Shown one piece after another: positions 55,500-63,396 of a DNA stretch of 64,000 bases. Origin of the DNA: JAPPOI01 sp028818055. GTDB taxonomy: Bacteria; Pseudomonadota; Alphaproteobacteria; Rhodobacterales; Rhodobacteraceae. A program made the position numbers and the translations under genes. Numbering within the stretch: position 1 is the stretch's first letter; every line of letters starts with the position of its first letter. Under the pieces are notes generated by a model. It was not told the DNA's origin, did no database searches, and saw only the letters and a list, made by a program, of their open reading frames with translations. The DNA is taken from the NCBI GenBank assembly GCA_965267405.1, contig OZ253954.1, positions 1,736,001 through 1,800,000 of the forward strand, in the 5' to 3' direction.

Positions 55500-56105
55500 A
55501 TGGATCGTAGAGCCTTTCTTTTTTCAAGCGCTGCAGCGGCTGTCGTGGGTACGCCTGCGCTGGCGGACAAGATTTCTCTGAACGCATTGTCTGGGTATCT
55601 GAACGGAATATCGGCCGCTGCGGCAGAGTTTACACAAGTCAACGACGACGGCACGCTGGCGACTGGCCAACTCATGCTTCAGCGGCCGGGGCGGATGCGG
55701 TTTGAATACGACTCGCCCGAAGATACGTTGGTGATAGCAGGACAAGGCCAGATCGCAATTTTTGATGGCCGTTCAAACGTGCCGGACGCCGAAAAGTATC
55801 CGCTCAACCAGACACCTCTGAAACTTATACTGGAACGGACGGTAAATCTTGCGCGCCGAAACATGGTCGTGGGACATGATTTCGACGGATCGGCGACAGT
55901 TGTGGTCGCACAGGATCCGGAGCGCCCCGAGTACGGGAGCATTTCGCTGAAGTTCACTGGCGATCCGATTGAACTTCGTCAGTGGGTAGTGACCGACGGT
56001 CAGGGAGCGACAACCACTGTCATTCTGGGAAAATTCGAGAAGCGTCAGGGGTTCAGCCCGCGACTGTTCGACATCAAAGGCGAAGAGAAACGTCGCAGTG
56101 GTTAG
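55500..56105 (+). CDS. lolA: Outer-membrane lipoprotein carrier protein LolA
   Basis: Periplasmic chaperone that carries lipoproteins to the outer membrane. 201 residues. The N-terminus MDRRAFLFSSAAAAVVGTPALA is a signal peptide with a twin-arginine-like RR start, though without the full Tat consensus. The mature part has the LolA features ANDL-type LSGYLNGI, AEFTQVNDDG, GQLMLQRPGRMRFEY and repeated beta strands. Ribosome site TAGGA. Convergent with the SLT lipoprotein gene two bases away. Confidence 0.92.
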   Translation: MDRRAFLFSSAAAAVVGTPALADKISLNALSGYLNGISAAAAEFTQVNDDGTLATGQLMLQRPGRMRFEYDSPEDTLVIAGQGQIAIFDGRSNVPDAEKYPLNQTPLKLILERTVNLARRNMVVGHDFDGSATVVVAQDPERPEYGSISLKFTGDPIELRQWVVTDGQGATTTVILGKFEKRQGFSPRLFDIKGEEKRRSG

Positions 56106-56107
56106 GC

Positions 56108-56692
56108 CTACGCTTTTCCGCAAAACCTAAGTTGGGTGTCGTACATTACCGCGCGGTCCGCGACTTCGCGGGAAATGCGCAGAAGCCAGCTTTTCTTATT
56201 GTAGCTTCCACGTCTAAAGCCGGTGCGGCCTTCGTGGTAGGCTAGGTACTGGTTGCGCGTATCTGAAAGAGCAATGCCCAGCTCTTCCCGTGACTTCGAG
56301 AAATACCAACCCATGAAATCAGTGGCATCGTCAATGTCATCGCGGCGCGCGCCTCGGCCGCCTTCCGCACGTTGATAGTCTTTCCAGGTCCCATCCAGCG
56401 CTTGGCTGTAGCCATAGGCTGACGATTGGCGACCCATTGGGATTACACCCATGGAATACTGAATCGGCGTACGGGCGTTTCCGATGAACTTCGATTCTTG
56501 ATAAATCGTCGCCATCTGGACCGCGACCGGTACACCCCAGCGGCGCTCGGTCCGCTTCATTGCGCTAAGATACTTGGGACGCTGATCAACAATCGAACAC
56601 GCGTCATTAAGATTTTTGGGCGCGGAATAATTGCTGCTGCCGCAACCTGCGACAAACACCATCAATACCAGCGCGCGAAAGGGTCTGCTCAT
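56108..56692 (-). CDS. Lytic transglycosylase lipoprotein (SLT domain)
   Basis: 194 residues. Lipobox MVFVAGCGSS with lipidated C17, then an SLT domain: catalytic glutamate in IYQESKFIGNAR, AYGYSQALDGTWKDYQ and YLAYHEGRTGF. This domain arrangement matches small family 1 or EmtA-like enzymes that nick peptidoglycan, probably membrane-anchored. A second transglycosylase of the MltB type is encoded at 14956. Convergent with lolA. Confidence 0.92.
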   Translation of the reverse strand: MSRPFRALVLMVFVAGCGSSNYSAPKNLNDACSIVDQRPKYLSAMKRTERRWGVPVAVQMATIYQESKFIGNARTPIQYSMGVIPMGRQSSAYGYSQALDGTWKDYQRAEGGRGARRDDIDDATDFMGWYFSKSREELGIALSDTRNQYLAYHEGRTGFRRGSYNKKSWLLRISREVADRAVMYDTQLRFCGKA

Positions 56693-56762
56693 GCCTCAAA
56701 CGCTCATTGTTTTTTTGAACTATAACGCAATTCACCGAAGTGTGGAAACGAGATTTCGTGAT

Positions 56763-57644
56763 CTACAGAGTAAGGGCCAAAAGAAGCGGCAGAATGCCAA
56801 CAGATAAAAGCGTCGAGACAACAACAAGCCCCGCCACGCTGTCTGAATCAGCACCATACTTTTCCGCGAGCAGATAAGAAGTGACCGCCACGGGTGTCGC
56901 GACCTGAATGACCAGAACACCAAACGCGATTTTATCCAGTGGGAAAAAGCTACCAACACCCCAAGCCACGCCGGCACAGATGATAGCTTTGGCAAGAGAA
57001 ATCCAGAAAACGCGGCCAAAGCTTCTGGGCTTCAAGCGCGCGACTGCTACTCCCAATGTGATCAGCATGAGGGGGATGGCAAGTTGCCCAATCAGGTCCA
57101 ATGTGTTGGTTAAGAACTGCGGTGTTTCCCATCCTTGCCATAAAAACAGGCCTCCGAGCAGCGTTGCACCGACGATTGGCTCTTTCAGAACGGTAACCAG
57201 CGAAGCGCCGCCTGAAACCACCCAAACGCCAAACGTAAAGGAAATTATTGCCATGATAGCGAAGACGACCACCGCATAGCCAAGACCGATTTCACCAAAC
57301 GCAAACAGCGCGAGCGGAAGGCCAAGATTTCCTGTGTTTCCAAATATCAAAGGTGCCAGATATGTTCGAAAATCGAGCTTAAACGCCCTCACAAATACGA
57401 AAAATATAATAGTTACAATAAGATAGGCCGCGATGGTTGCCAAAGATAGTTGCGTAAGCGCGCCTGGGTCGATTTCTGTCTTCATAAGTGCGGTAAAGAT
57501 CAGACATGGCACACCCAGCGTCATTGCCAGCTGCGTGACAAAGCGTATTCGATACTCGATCCCCAGCTTTACCCAAATGAAACCAATTCCGGCCAGCAAG
57601 AAGACCGGAGCAACAATTTCGAAGACTGTCAGGATGGCGTTCAC
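56763..57644 (-). CDS. AEC family transporter (auxin efflux carrier fold)
   Basis: 293 residues, about ten transmembrane helices in two inverted halves. AEC family features: IVAPVFLLAGIGFIWVKLG start, the TLGVPCLIFTALMK loop with a kinked Pro, GNTGNLGLPLALFAFGEIGLG and PVAVTSYLLAEKYG. Members export or import organic acids and similar anions; the substrate here is unknown. GTG start at 57644 with GGAAACAG upstream. Divergent from hspQ. Confidence 0.92.
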   Translation of the reverse strand: MNAILTVFEIVAPVFLLAGIGFIWVKLGIEYRIRFVTQLAMTLGVPCLIFTALMKTEIDPGALTQLSLATIAAYLIVTIIFFVFVRAFKLDFRTYLAPLIFGNTGNLGLPLALFAFGEIGLGYAVVVFAIMAIISFTFGVWVVSGGASLVTVLKEPIVGATLLGGLFLWQGWETPQFLTNTLDLIGQLAIPLMLITLGVAVARLKPRSFGRVFWISLAKAIICAGVAWGVGSFFPLDKIAFGVLVIQVATPVAVTSYLLAEKYGADSDSVAGLVVVSTLLSVGILPLLLALTL

Positions 57645-57724
57645 AAACTGTTTCCTGTGATTCGGTTCAAAGACGTCGACACGGCAAGTAACCGAGATTA
57701 CAAAAGATTCCAGGGGGTAAAGTT

Positions 57725-58051
57725 ATGTTCAAGACTCGCGCCAAATACGCGTTGGGCCAAGTTGTGCGTCATCGAAAGCATCCATTCCGTGGGGTTGTGT
57801 TTGATGTTGATGCAATGTTTTCCAACACTGAAGAATGGTATCAGGCAATTCCCGAGGACAGTCGGCCGTCCAAAGATCAGCCGTTTTATCATCTCTTGGC
57901 AGAGAATGATCAAAGCTACTACGTCGCGTATGTCTCAGAACAAAATTTGGTCGCAGATTACTCTGGGGAACCTGTCGATCATCCAGATTTGCCAGAGTTC
58001 TTCGGTGATTTTGACGATGGGCACTACCCAATGCACTTCCAAATGAACTGA
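57725..58051 (+). CDS. hspQ: Heat shock protein HspQ
   Basis: 108 residues. HspQ family (YccV/hemimethylated-DNA-binding fold): KYALGQVVRHRKHPFRGVVFDVD, WYQAIPEDSRPSKDQPFYHLLAE, YVSEQNLV. In E. coli it binds hemimethylated DnaA promoter DNA and is a Lon specificity factor; that role here is by analogy. AGGGGGTAAAG ribosome site. A perfect 16-base palindrome covers the end of the gene (58045-58060). Convergent with the gamma-glutamyltransferase. Confidence 0.95.
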   Translation: MFKTRAKYALGQVVRHRKHPFRGVVFDVDAMFSNTEEWYQAIPEDSRPSKDQPFYHLLAENDQSYYVAYVSEQNLVADYSGEPVDHPDLPEFFGDFDDGHYPMHFQMN

Positions 58052-58060
58052 CGTCAGTTC
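58045..58060. repeat. Perfect 16-base palindrome across the hspQ stop codon
   Basis: GAACTGACGTCAGTTC reads the same on both strands and includes the TGA stop of hspQ. It has no spacer, so it fits a protein-binding site or a chance palindrome better than an RNA terminator; there is no T-run. Confidence 0.6.
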
Positions 58061-58085
58061 GCAAGGATCGGTTGGGCATCAACAC

Positions 58086-59669
58086 TTAATATCCAACAGC
58101 CATTCCATCCTTTCGGGGATCAGAAGCTCCAATCAAGACACCTTGTTTGTGGTCGATTTGGATGGCCTGCGCGCCGCCGATAGGCTCATCGCGGACATTC
58201 AATTTGTGCCCTTTGGCTTCAAGGTCGCGTCTGGTCGTCTCGAGCATCGATGTTTCGACGCGCAATCCGTCCGGCTCAGGGAACACCCGCGTGGCATCAA
58301 TCGCTGATTGCGGGTCCATGCCGAAGTCAATCATGTTTGAGATGACATGAGCATGCCCGGTAGCCTGATACTGACCGCCCATTACCCCGAAAGCCATGTC
58401 AATGTTTTGGCCTGTCCGAGTCATCGCAGGAATGATCGTATGCATGGGTCGCTTGTTTGGGCCGATTTCGTTGGGATGACCCGGAGTCAGATTGAAGCCG
58501 GATCCACGGTTGTGGAAAAGGATTCCGAATTTGTCCGTGGCAACACCTGACCCAAGGCTCGCAAAGATCGAGTAGATCAAACTTACGGCCATGCCGTCGC
58601 GATCCACCGTCGTGATCAGGACCGTGTCCTTGTGAACGTCTTCGCTCAAAGGTGCCGCGTCCGCCATCGCAGTGTTTCGATCTATCAAACCAGCGAGTGA
58701 TTTCGCGGTTGCCTGATCCAAGAGATGGTCGAGGGCGGTCATGTAGTCAGGATCAGAAAGAAATCGATTGCGGGCATCGTAAGCCAGTTTTGTTGCTTCG
58801 ATTTCCAAGTGAAGTCTTTCAGCCCCATGCGGATCTAGCGAGGCCAAATCAAACTCTGCCAAAATCTGGCAGATCAAAATGGCGATTGCGCCCTGTCCAT
58901 TCGGCGGATGTTCAATGAGCTCAGTACCCCGGTAGTGTCCGGAACACGGCGTATCGAAAGTAGTGGCTGTATTTGCGAAGTCGCTGGCCGAGTGAACGCC
59001 GCCAATGGAAGATAATGCAGCCAACATATCTTCAGCGACTTCGCCCTCATAAAAACCTGATGCACCATCACGGGCGATGCGGCGCAAAACCTCTGCCTGA
59101 CCTGGCGCACGGAAAACCTGCCCAAGCGACATCGCTTTCGAGCCTTGGGTGAAATACTTTTGGGCCGAACCGTTCAGATTGGATTGCGGGATGCCAGCGA
59201 GGTCATAGCTAACGCGGGGGGCGATTGGGACACCGGCCTCGAAGTGATCAATTGCTGGCGCAAGAATGCGGTCAATTCCAGCACGACCATATTTTTCGGA
59301 CATATCGCAAAATGCCCGAATGGCACCAGGCACCGTGATCGATGCGGCGTGTCCTGCTTCGATGCGTTCCAATCCGTCTCCGCGCAGCGCCGCTGCGTCG
59401 ATTGCATTTGGCGCGCGGCCCGAGCCATTTATTGCGGTTACCTCGTTTGTGCCGGCTGGCTTTATCAAGGCAAAACAGTCACCGCCGATGCCAGTCATGT
59501 GAGGTTCGCAAGCTCCAAGCAAGACTGCGCCGGCGATCGCAGCGTCCAATGCGTTTCCGCCATCTCGCATGATGTTCAATGCTTCGTAAGCGGCCAATGG
59601 ATGTGACGTGGCCACCATCGCGTTTGAGGCATAAACGGCTGATTTTCCGGGGGAGCTAAAAATACGCAT
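58086..59669 (-). CDS. Gamma-glutamyltransferase family protein
   Basis: 527 residues of the Ntn-hydrolase gamma-glutamyltransferase family. N-terminal VATSHPLAAYEALNIMRDGGNALDAAIAG is diagnostic. The autoprocessing and catalytic threonine is T349 in HKDTVLITTVDRDG, which fits the T-T-H segment of E. coli GGT but with V-L in place of T-H at the next positions. It lacks an obvious signal peptide, so a cytosolic acylase or hydrolase (as in the Bacillus YwrD branch) is as likely as a periplasmic GGT. Convergent with hspQ. Confidence 0.9.
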   Translation of the reverse strand: MRIFSSPGKSAVYASNAMVATSHPLAAYEALNIMRDGGNALDAAIAGAVLLGACEPHMTGIGGDCFALIKPAGTNEVTAINGSGRAPNAIDAAALRGDGLERIEAGHAASITVPGAIRAFCDMSEKYGRAGIDRILAPAIDHFEAGVPIAPRVSYDLAGIPQSNLNGSAQKYFTQGSKAMSLGQVFRAPGQAEVLRRIARDGASGFYEGEVAEDMLAALSSIGGVHSASDFANTATTFDTPCSGHYRGTELIEHPPNGQGAIAILICQILAEFDLASLDPHGAERLHLEIEATKLAYDARNRFLSDPDYMTALDHLLDQATAKSLAGLIDRNTAMADAAPLSEDVHKDTVLITTVDRDGMAVSLIYSIFASLGSGVATDKFGILFHNRGSGFNLTPGHPNEIGPNKRPMHTIIPAMTRTGQNIDMAFGVMGGQYQATGHAHVISNMIDFGMDPQSAIDATRVFPEPDGLRVETSMLETTRRDLEAKGHKLNVRDEPIGGAQAIQIDHKQGVLIGASDPRKDGMAVGY

Positions 59670-60041
59670 ATTCTGGTCCGATCTCGTGCGGTTTCAGACA
59701 CTAGCGCGAGGTGCCGCAATTGCAATTCGGAAGTCGGCTGTATGTGGGAGATAAGCCTCGACGTCGCGTACTGGGTGGGGGCTGTAAAAACACGACGCCG
59801 AGGGAAGCTTCAAAAGCTACGCTAAGGATTTATCGTGGCCGGCGGGCGCGTTTGCGGTGCTTTTGCGGCAGGAATGTGGCTTTGTTTCGGCATTTTGAAC
59901 AATTGCTAGACGAGGAGCGGCATTGATCATGGTTTCAACGAGGCTGAAGTCATTTGGATCAGGCGGCGCGTTAGGTCTTGTCTCAATTCTATGACCTTGA
60001 GAATCGCGGTGCTCTGGTAATCGCTTGTATTTGATAGACCT
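59670..60041. other. 372-base gap between gamma-glutamyltransferase and RsbW-like gene
   Basis: No convincing gene. The plus strand has a 71-residue Arg-rich frame (59711-59926) of poor composition. On the minus strand, the frame of the RsbW-like gene stays open for 74 codons past its stop, to 59817. Its composition is protein-like in part (NDFSLVETMINAAPRLA), but it has no start codon until an ATG near its middle. It may be remnant sequence. Confidence 0.4.
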
Positions 60042-60536
60042 TTAGGCTGGCCGCTCTCCGACGGCGATACGAAATATCAGAAAATTCTCGCCGTTCTCAC
60101 GGTCGTAGATCAGATCTCGCGCCAACTGGCGGATCAGGAACCATCCGAATCCGCCTTCGGGCAGTCTATCGTCTGGTTGGGTTTCTGTCGGATGTCTGCC
60201 CAATGGTGGACGCCCATTCGGCATCGGTTGTCCGTGATCGCGGATTTCAATCAACACACCTGCACGGCCGTGACGGAGGACCAACTTCACCTGGCCAGGA
60301 TTGTTGGTCGGATAGGCATGTTCAGCAACATTGTTCAGGGCTTCGGCCAAGATCATCTGTACCGAGCCCAATTCCTCATCGGACAAGTTCAAAGGATCGA
60401 GAGCGGACAACGCTTCGCTAACTGCAAGTCGCACATTGTCAAAAGTTGCCCGAAATGCCGTTCGCGAAAGAACACCACCGGCAGCCGTCGCTGGTGGCGT
60501 AGCGGGCACATGATTCAGGACCGCATCATGAGGCAT
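60042..60536 (-). CDS. RsbW-like ATP-binding anti-sigma factor / serine kinase
   Basis: 164 residues of the HATPase_c_2 family. The GHKL boxes are visible: N box EALNNVAEHAYP, G1 IRDHGQPMP, G2 EGGFGWFLIRQLARDL. Such proteins bind a sigma factor or other partner and phosphorylate the STAS antagonist. The start overlaps the end of the STAS gene by 11 bases (ATGCCTCATGA), so the two are co-translated. The sigma factor and PP2C phosphatase that complete the switch are not in this window. Confidence 0.92.
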   Translation of the reverse strand: MPHDAVLNHVPATPPATAAGGVLSRTAFRATFDNVRLAVSEALSALDPLNLSDEELGSVQMILAEALNNVAEHAYPTNNPGQVKLVLRHGRAGVLIEIRDHGQPMPNGRPPLGRHPTETQPDDRLPEGGFGWFLIRQLARDLIYDRENGENFLIFRIAVGERPA

Positions 60537-60870
60537 GGGCTATGTCCTGAACGGCGGACTCAACGTCATCAAAAATGCGAAACACCGAATCCATCCGCGT
60601 CATCCGAAAAACCTTGTCGACGTTTGGCGATAGCCCCACCAAATCCAAGCGCCTTCCTCGTCCCATTTGTTTCATTGATCCGACAACCGCACCAAGCCCG
60701 CTCGAATCCAGGAACTCCACTTGCTCGAGATCGAGGATAATCCGCTTTGTCGTTGTTTCTGTGTGTTCAAGCATCTTGTCTTTAAAGCGGACCGCAACGG
60801 CTGCATCGATCCGGGTCTCTTCAACCTTCACGACCAATGCATCGCCCATTTCGGTCGTTGACATTTGCAT
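60526..60870 (-). CDS. STAS-domain anti-sigma factor antagonist (RsbV-like)
   Basis: 114 residues forming one STAS domain. The phosphorylation-site loop EFLDSSGLGAVVG has the conserved serine. The N-terminal strand region MGDALVVKVEETRIDAAVA and a C-terminal helix complete the fold. Ribosome site AGGAG eight bases before ATG 60870. Its gene overlaps that of the RsbW-like kinase, the standard partner-switch layout: unphosphorylated antagonist binds the kinase and frees its target. Confidence 0.93.
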   Translation of the reverse strand: MQMSTTEMGDALVVKVEETRIDAAVAVRFKDKMLEHTETTTKRIILDLEQVEFLDSSGLGAVVGSMKQMGRGRRLDLVGLSPNVDKVFRMTRMDSVFRIFDDVESAVQDIAHAS

Positions 60871-61035
60871 TCCAAGACTCCTTCAAAGCGAAATAATGAA
60901 ACGCTAGGTCAAAGCGGTTACCAATAAGTAAGTAATGGCTGTGGGATGATGTCTTGTCCGCCATAAAGACTTTAAAATTTGAACGAGATGTCGGGAGAAG
61001 AGCCATCTTTTTCCACGCCGAGAAGGAAGCGAAAA

Positions 61036-61500
61036 TTGACAGACGTTCGTGTCGACTATCCGGAGCTTGAGGCTCGGATTTTAGCCGTTGCCGATGGCGA
61101 AGATGATGTGATTGCCTTAATGGCGACAATGGCGTGTGAGATACACCACAGCGATGACCGGTTCGATTGGACCGGCTTTTACCGCGTAACCGGACCAGAG
61201 ATGCTGAAGATAGGCCCCTACCAAGGTGGCCACGGCTGCTTGGAAATACCGTTCTCAAAAGGCGTCTGTGGTGCGGCGGCTCGTACGGGCGAAACTCAGA
61301 TCGTTGCCGACGTTGATGCCTTTCCCGGCCATATTGCCTGTTCTTCCAGCACACGGTCCGAGCTTGTGGTGCCTGTCCGGAATGCTGCAGGAGACATAAT
61401 TGGGGTATTCGACATCGACAGCGATCAGCCTGATGCGTTCACTCAAGCAGACGCCGACGCACTGCAACGCATCGTGGCTCGAGTTTTTGCTGGAGTTTAA
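61036..61500 (+). CDS. msrC: Free methionine-(R)-sulfoxide reductase (GAF domain)
   Basis: Reduces free Met-R-sulfoxide, a redox-repair reaction. 154 residues from TTG 61036 (AGGAAG six to seven bases upstream), which matches the family start TDVRVDYPELEARI; longer frames to 60979 lack homologous sequence. All three cysteines of fRMsr are in place: C68 and C78 in GGHGCLEIPFSKGVCG, and C102 in HIACSSSTRSELVVP. The spacing of 10 and 24 residues is as in E. coli MsrC. Divergent from the STAS gene. Confidence 0.93.
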   Translation: MTDVRVDYPELEARILAVADGEDDVIALMATMACEIHHSDDRFDWTGFYRVTGPEMLKIGPYQGGHGCLEIPFSKGVCGAAARTGETQIVADVDAFPGHIACSSSTRSELVVPVRNAAGDIIGVFDIDSDQPDAFTQADADALQRIVARVFAGV

Positions 61501-61505
61501 CCGGC

Positions 61506-62159
61506 GTGTCGTCGAGTGACTATAATCCACCGCATGATCCTTTAGACATTCTTCACGTGGATCACGAATTATTAGTGGTCAACAAACCGTCCGGCCTTTT
61601 GTCCGTGCCAGGTCGTGGTGAGCATCTTGCGGATTGCCTGATGGCCCGGATCCAGGCGGTATATCCCGAGGCGCTTTTGGTCCATCGCTTGGACCGTGAC
61701 ACGTCGGGCGTGATGGTGTTCGCCTTGTCTCCACACGCGCAGCGTCATCTCGGGCTTCAATTCGAACGCCGCCATGTACGTAAGGTGTACGTTGCGCGGG
61801 TTGCGGGGAAACTCGAACCAAAATCCGGAACTGTCGACCTGCCGTTGATTGTTGACTGGCCGAACCGACCGAAACAGATGGTCGATCACGAGAACGGACG
61901 GCCGGCGGTCACCGAATGGAAGGTTTTGAAATACGGGGGCGATGAAACTCGAGTCCGGCTATTCCCCAAGACGGGCCGATCACACCAGCTTCGCGTACAC
62001 ATGCTCGAGCTCGGGCACCCGATTCTGGGAGACCCGTTCTATGCCGACGGCCGCTATCGCGATGACTTTTTTCGACTGATGCTTCACTCTGAAAGCCTTC
62101 GCCTGCGGCATCCAGATGGCGGTAAGGGCTTTGAATTTAAAGCAAAAGCGCCCTTCTGA
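61506..62159 (+). CDS. RluA family pseudouridine synthase
   Basis: 217 residues. Catalytic aspartate in VHRLDRDTSGVMVF; LVVNKPSGLLSVPG and the TGRSHQLRVHMLELGHPILGDPFY end are typical of RluA. No S4 domain is present, so it resembles RluA (23S position 746 and tRNA 32) rather than RluC/D. GTG start at 61506, five bases after the msrC stop; ribosome site weak. The substrate RNA is inferred. Confidence 0.93.
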   Translation: MSSSDYNPPHDPLDILHVDHELLVVNKPSGLLSVPGRGEHLADCLMARIQAVYPEALLVHRLDRDTSGVMVFALSPHAQRHLGLQFERRHVRKVYVARVAGKLEPKSGTVDLPLIVDWPNRPKQMVDHENGRPAVTEWKVLKYGGDETRVRLFPKTGRSHQLRVHMLELGHPILGDPFYADGRYRDDFFRLMLHSESLRLRHPDGGKGFEFKAKAPF

Positions 62160-62244
62160 ACAATCTATTTCCAATGCCGGATTTGCGTTTTAGCGGATTA
62201 ATGTTTATCCTATTTACATTGATGAGTGTGCCAGGAGGAGTGCC

Positions 62245-63396
62245 ATGGTTACGCGAAGAGAGTTCACAGCGGGAGTAGGTGCCGGGATTGCCGCAGCTGG
62301 ATTTCCCAACCTTGCGCAAGCGCGAAGCTACAACGGCCCCAATGTCATTCTCATCCGGTTCGGTGGAGGTGTCAGGCGGTACGAAACCATCGACGAGACG
62401 GGCACATATGCCCCTTACATGCGCAAGGTGCTAGCAAAGCGTGGAACGCTGATTCCCAATTTGATGATTGACCAACTGGCAGGTGGAAATACCAGCCATG
62501 CCGAAGGCACATTGAATCTGCTCACCGGCCGTTACGAAGCGTATCGTGATGCCGGGTCCAAGTTCCTTCAGGATCGACTTGAGCCAACCGAACCAACATT
62601 GTTCGAGTATTTGCGGCACACGTACAATATTCCCTCCCACCAAGCCCTACTCATCAATGGCGAAGATCGACCACAGGAAGAGTTCTTCACATACGGAATA
62701 CATGGCCATTATGGGATTGATTTCCGTTCCGAAATGCTAAGTTTGCATCGCTTTAAACTCTACAAGTTTGCCCGCATTCTTGAAGGCGGCGGATTGACAG
62801 ATGAGGCGCGCATCGCCGCCGAAAATTCCTATGCAGAATTGTTGGCCGCAGACGCTCGCGACATCGTCCCGGAACAATCGCCAGAAATCCAAACGATGTG
62901 GGCCAGGTGGCGAGAGCACTACGGTGATGATGGCTTAAAAAATCCGCGCGGAGACCGACTTTTGACCGAGCTTGCTCTGTGGGCGATACGAGATCTCAAC
63001 CCAAAGCTCATGATGATCAACTACCAGGACCCGGACTATGTGCATTGGGGGAATGCCTCGCACTACACCCGCGCCATCGCCATCATCGATGACGGCATAC
63101 GACGAGTGGTTGAGGCAGTGGATGCGAACGAGCGCTATCGCAATAACACCGTGATCGTCATAACACCGGATTGTGGCCGAGACGCAAATCCATTGATGTC
63201 CGTCCAGTACCAGCATCACTTCAATAGCCGGTCCTCACATGAAGTCTGGGCGATGGTTGTGGGACCAGGCGTTTCGCGAAACCGCATCTATGATCGTCAG
63301 GTCGACCAGACGGCTATCGCGTCCACCTTAGCTGAAGTCATGGGAGTGCCCGCAGCGCGTTCAGAAGGCGATGTTCTTTCGGGGCTGTTCGGATGA
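62245..63396 (+). CDS. Tat-exported alkaline phosphatase/sulfatase-fold protein
   Basis: 383 residues. N-terminus VTRREFTAGVGAGIAAAGFPNLAQA is a twin-arginine signal. The exported part has the alkaline-phosphatase superfamily frame: VILIRFGGGVRR in place of the usual metal-binding start, LMIDQLAGGNTSHAEGTLNLLTGR carrying a candidate nucleophile Thr or Ser, YQDPDYVHWGNASHYTRAIAIIDDGI, and VIVITPDCGRDAN. It may be a phosphatase, phosphodiesterase or sulfatase, and some metal ligands look altered. Strong ribosome site AGGAGG. The stop overlaps the next start (ATGA). Confidence 0.78.
   Translation: MVTRREFTAGVGAGIAAAGFPNLAQARSYNGPNVILIRFGGGVRRYETIDETGTYAPYMRKVLAKRGTLIPNLMIDQLAGGNTSHAEGTLNLLTGRYEAYRDAGSKFLQDRLEPTEPTLFEYLRHTYNIPSHQALLINGEDRPQEEFFTYGIHGHYGIDFRSEMLSLHRFKLYKFARILEGGGLTDEARIAAENSYAELLAADARDIVPEQSPEIQTMWARWREHYGDDGLKNPRGDRLLTELALWAIRDLNPKLMMINYQDPDYVHWGNASHYTRAIAIIDDGIRRVVEAVDANERYRNNTVIVITPDCGRDANPLMSVQYQHHFNSRSSHEVWAMVVGPGVSRNRIYDRQVDQTAIASTLAEVMGVPAARSEGDVLSGLFG

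Noticed and set aside
59817..60041. A gene downstream of the RsbW-like gene in the same frame
   Set aside because: The frame is open for 74 codons and partly protein-like, but it has no ATG, GTG or TTG with a ribosome site before its middle, so it is described only as part of a gap.
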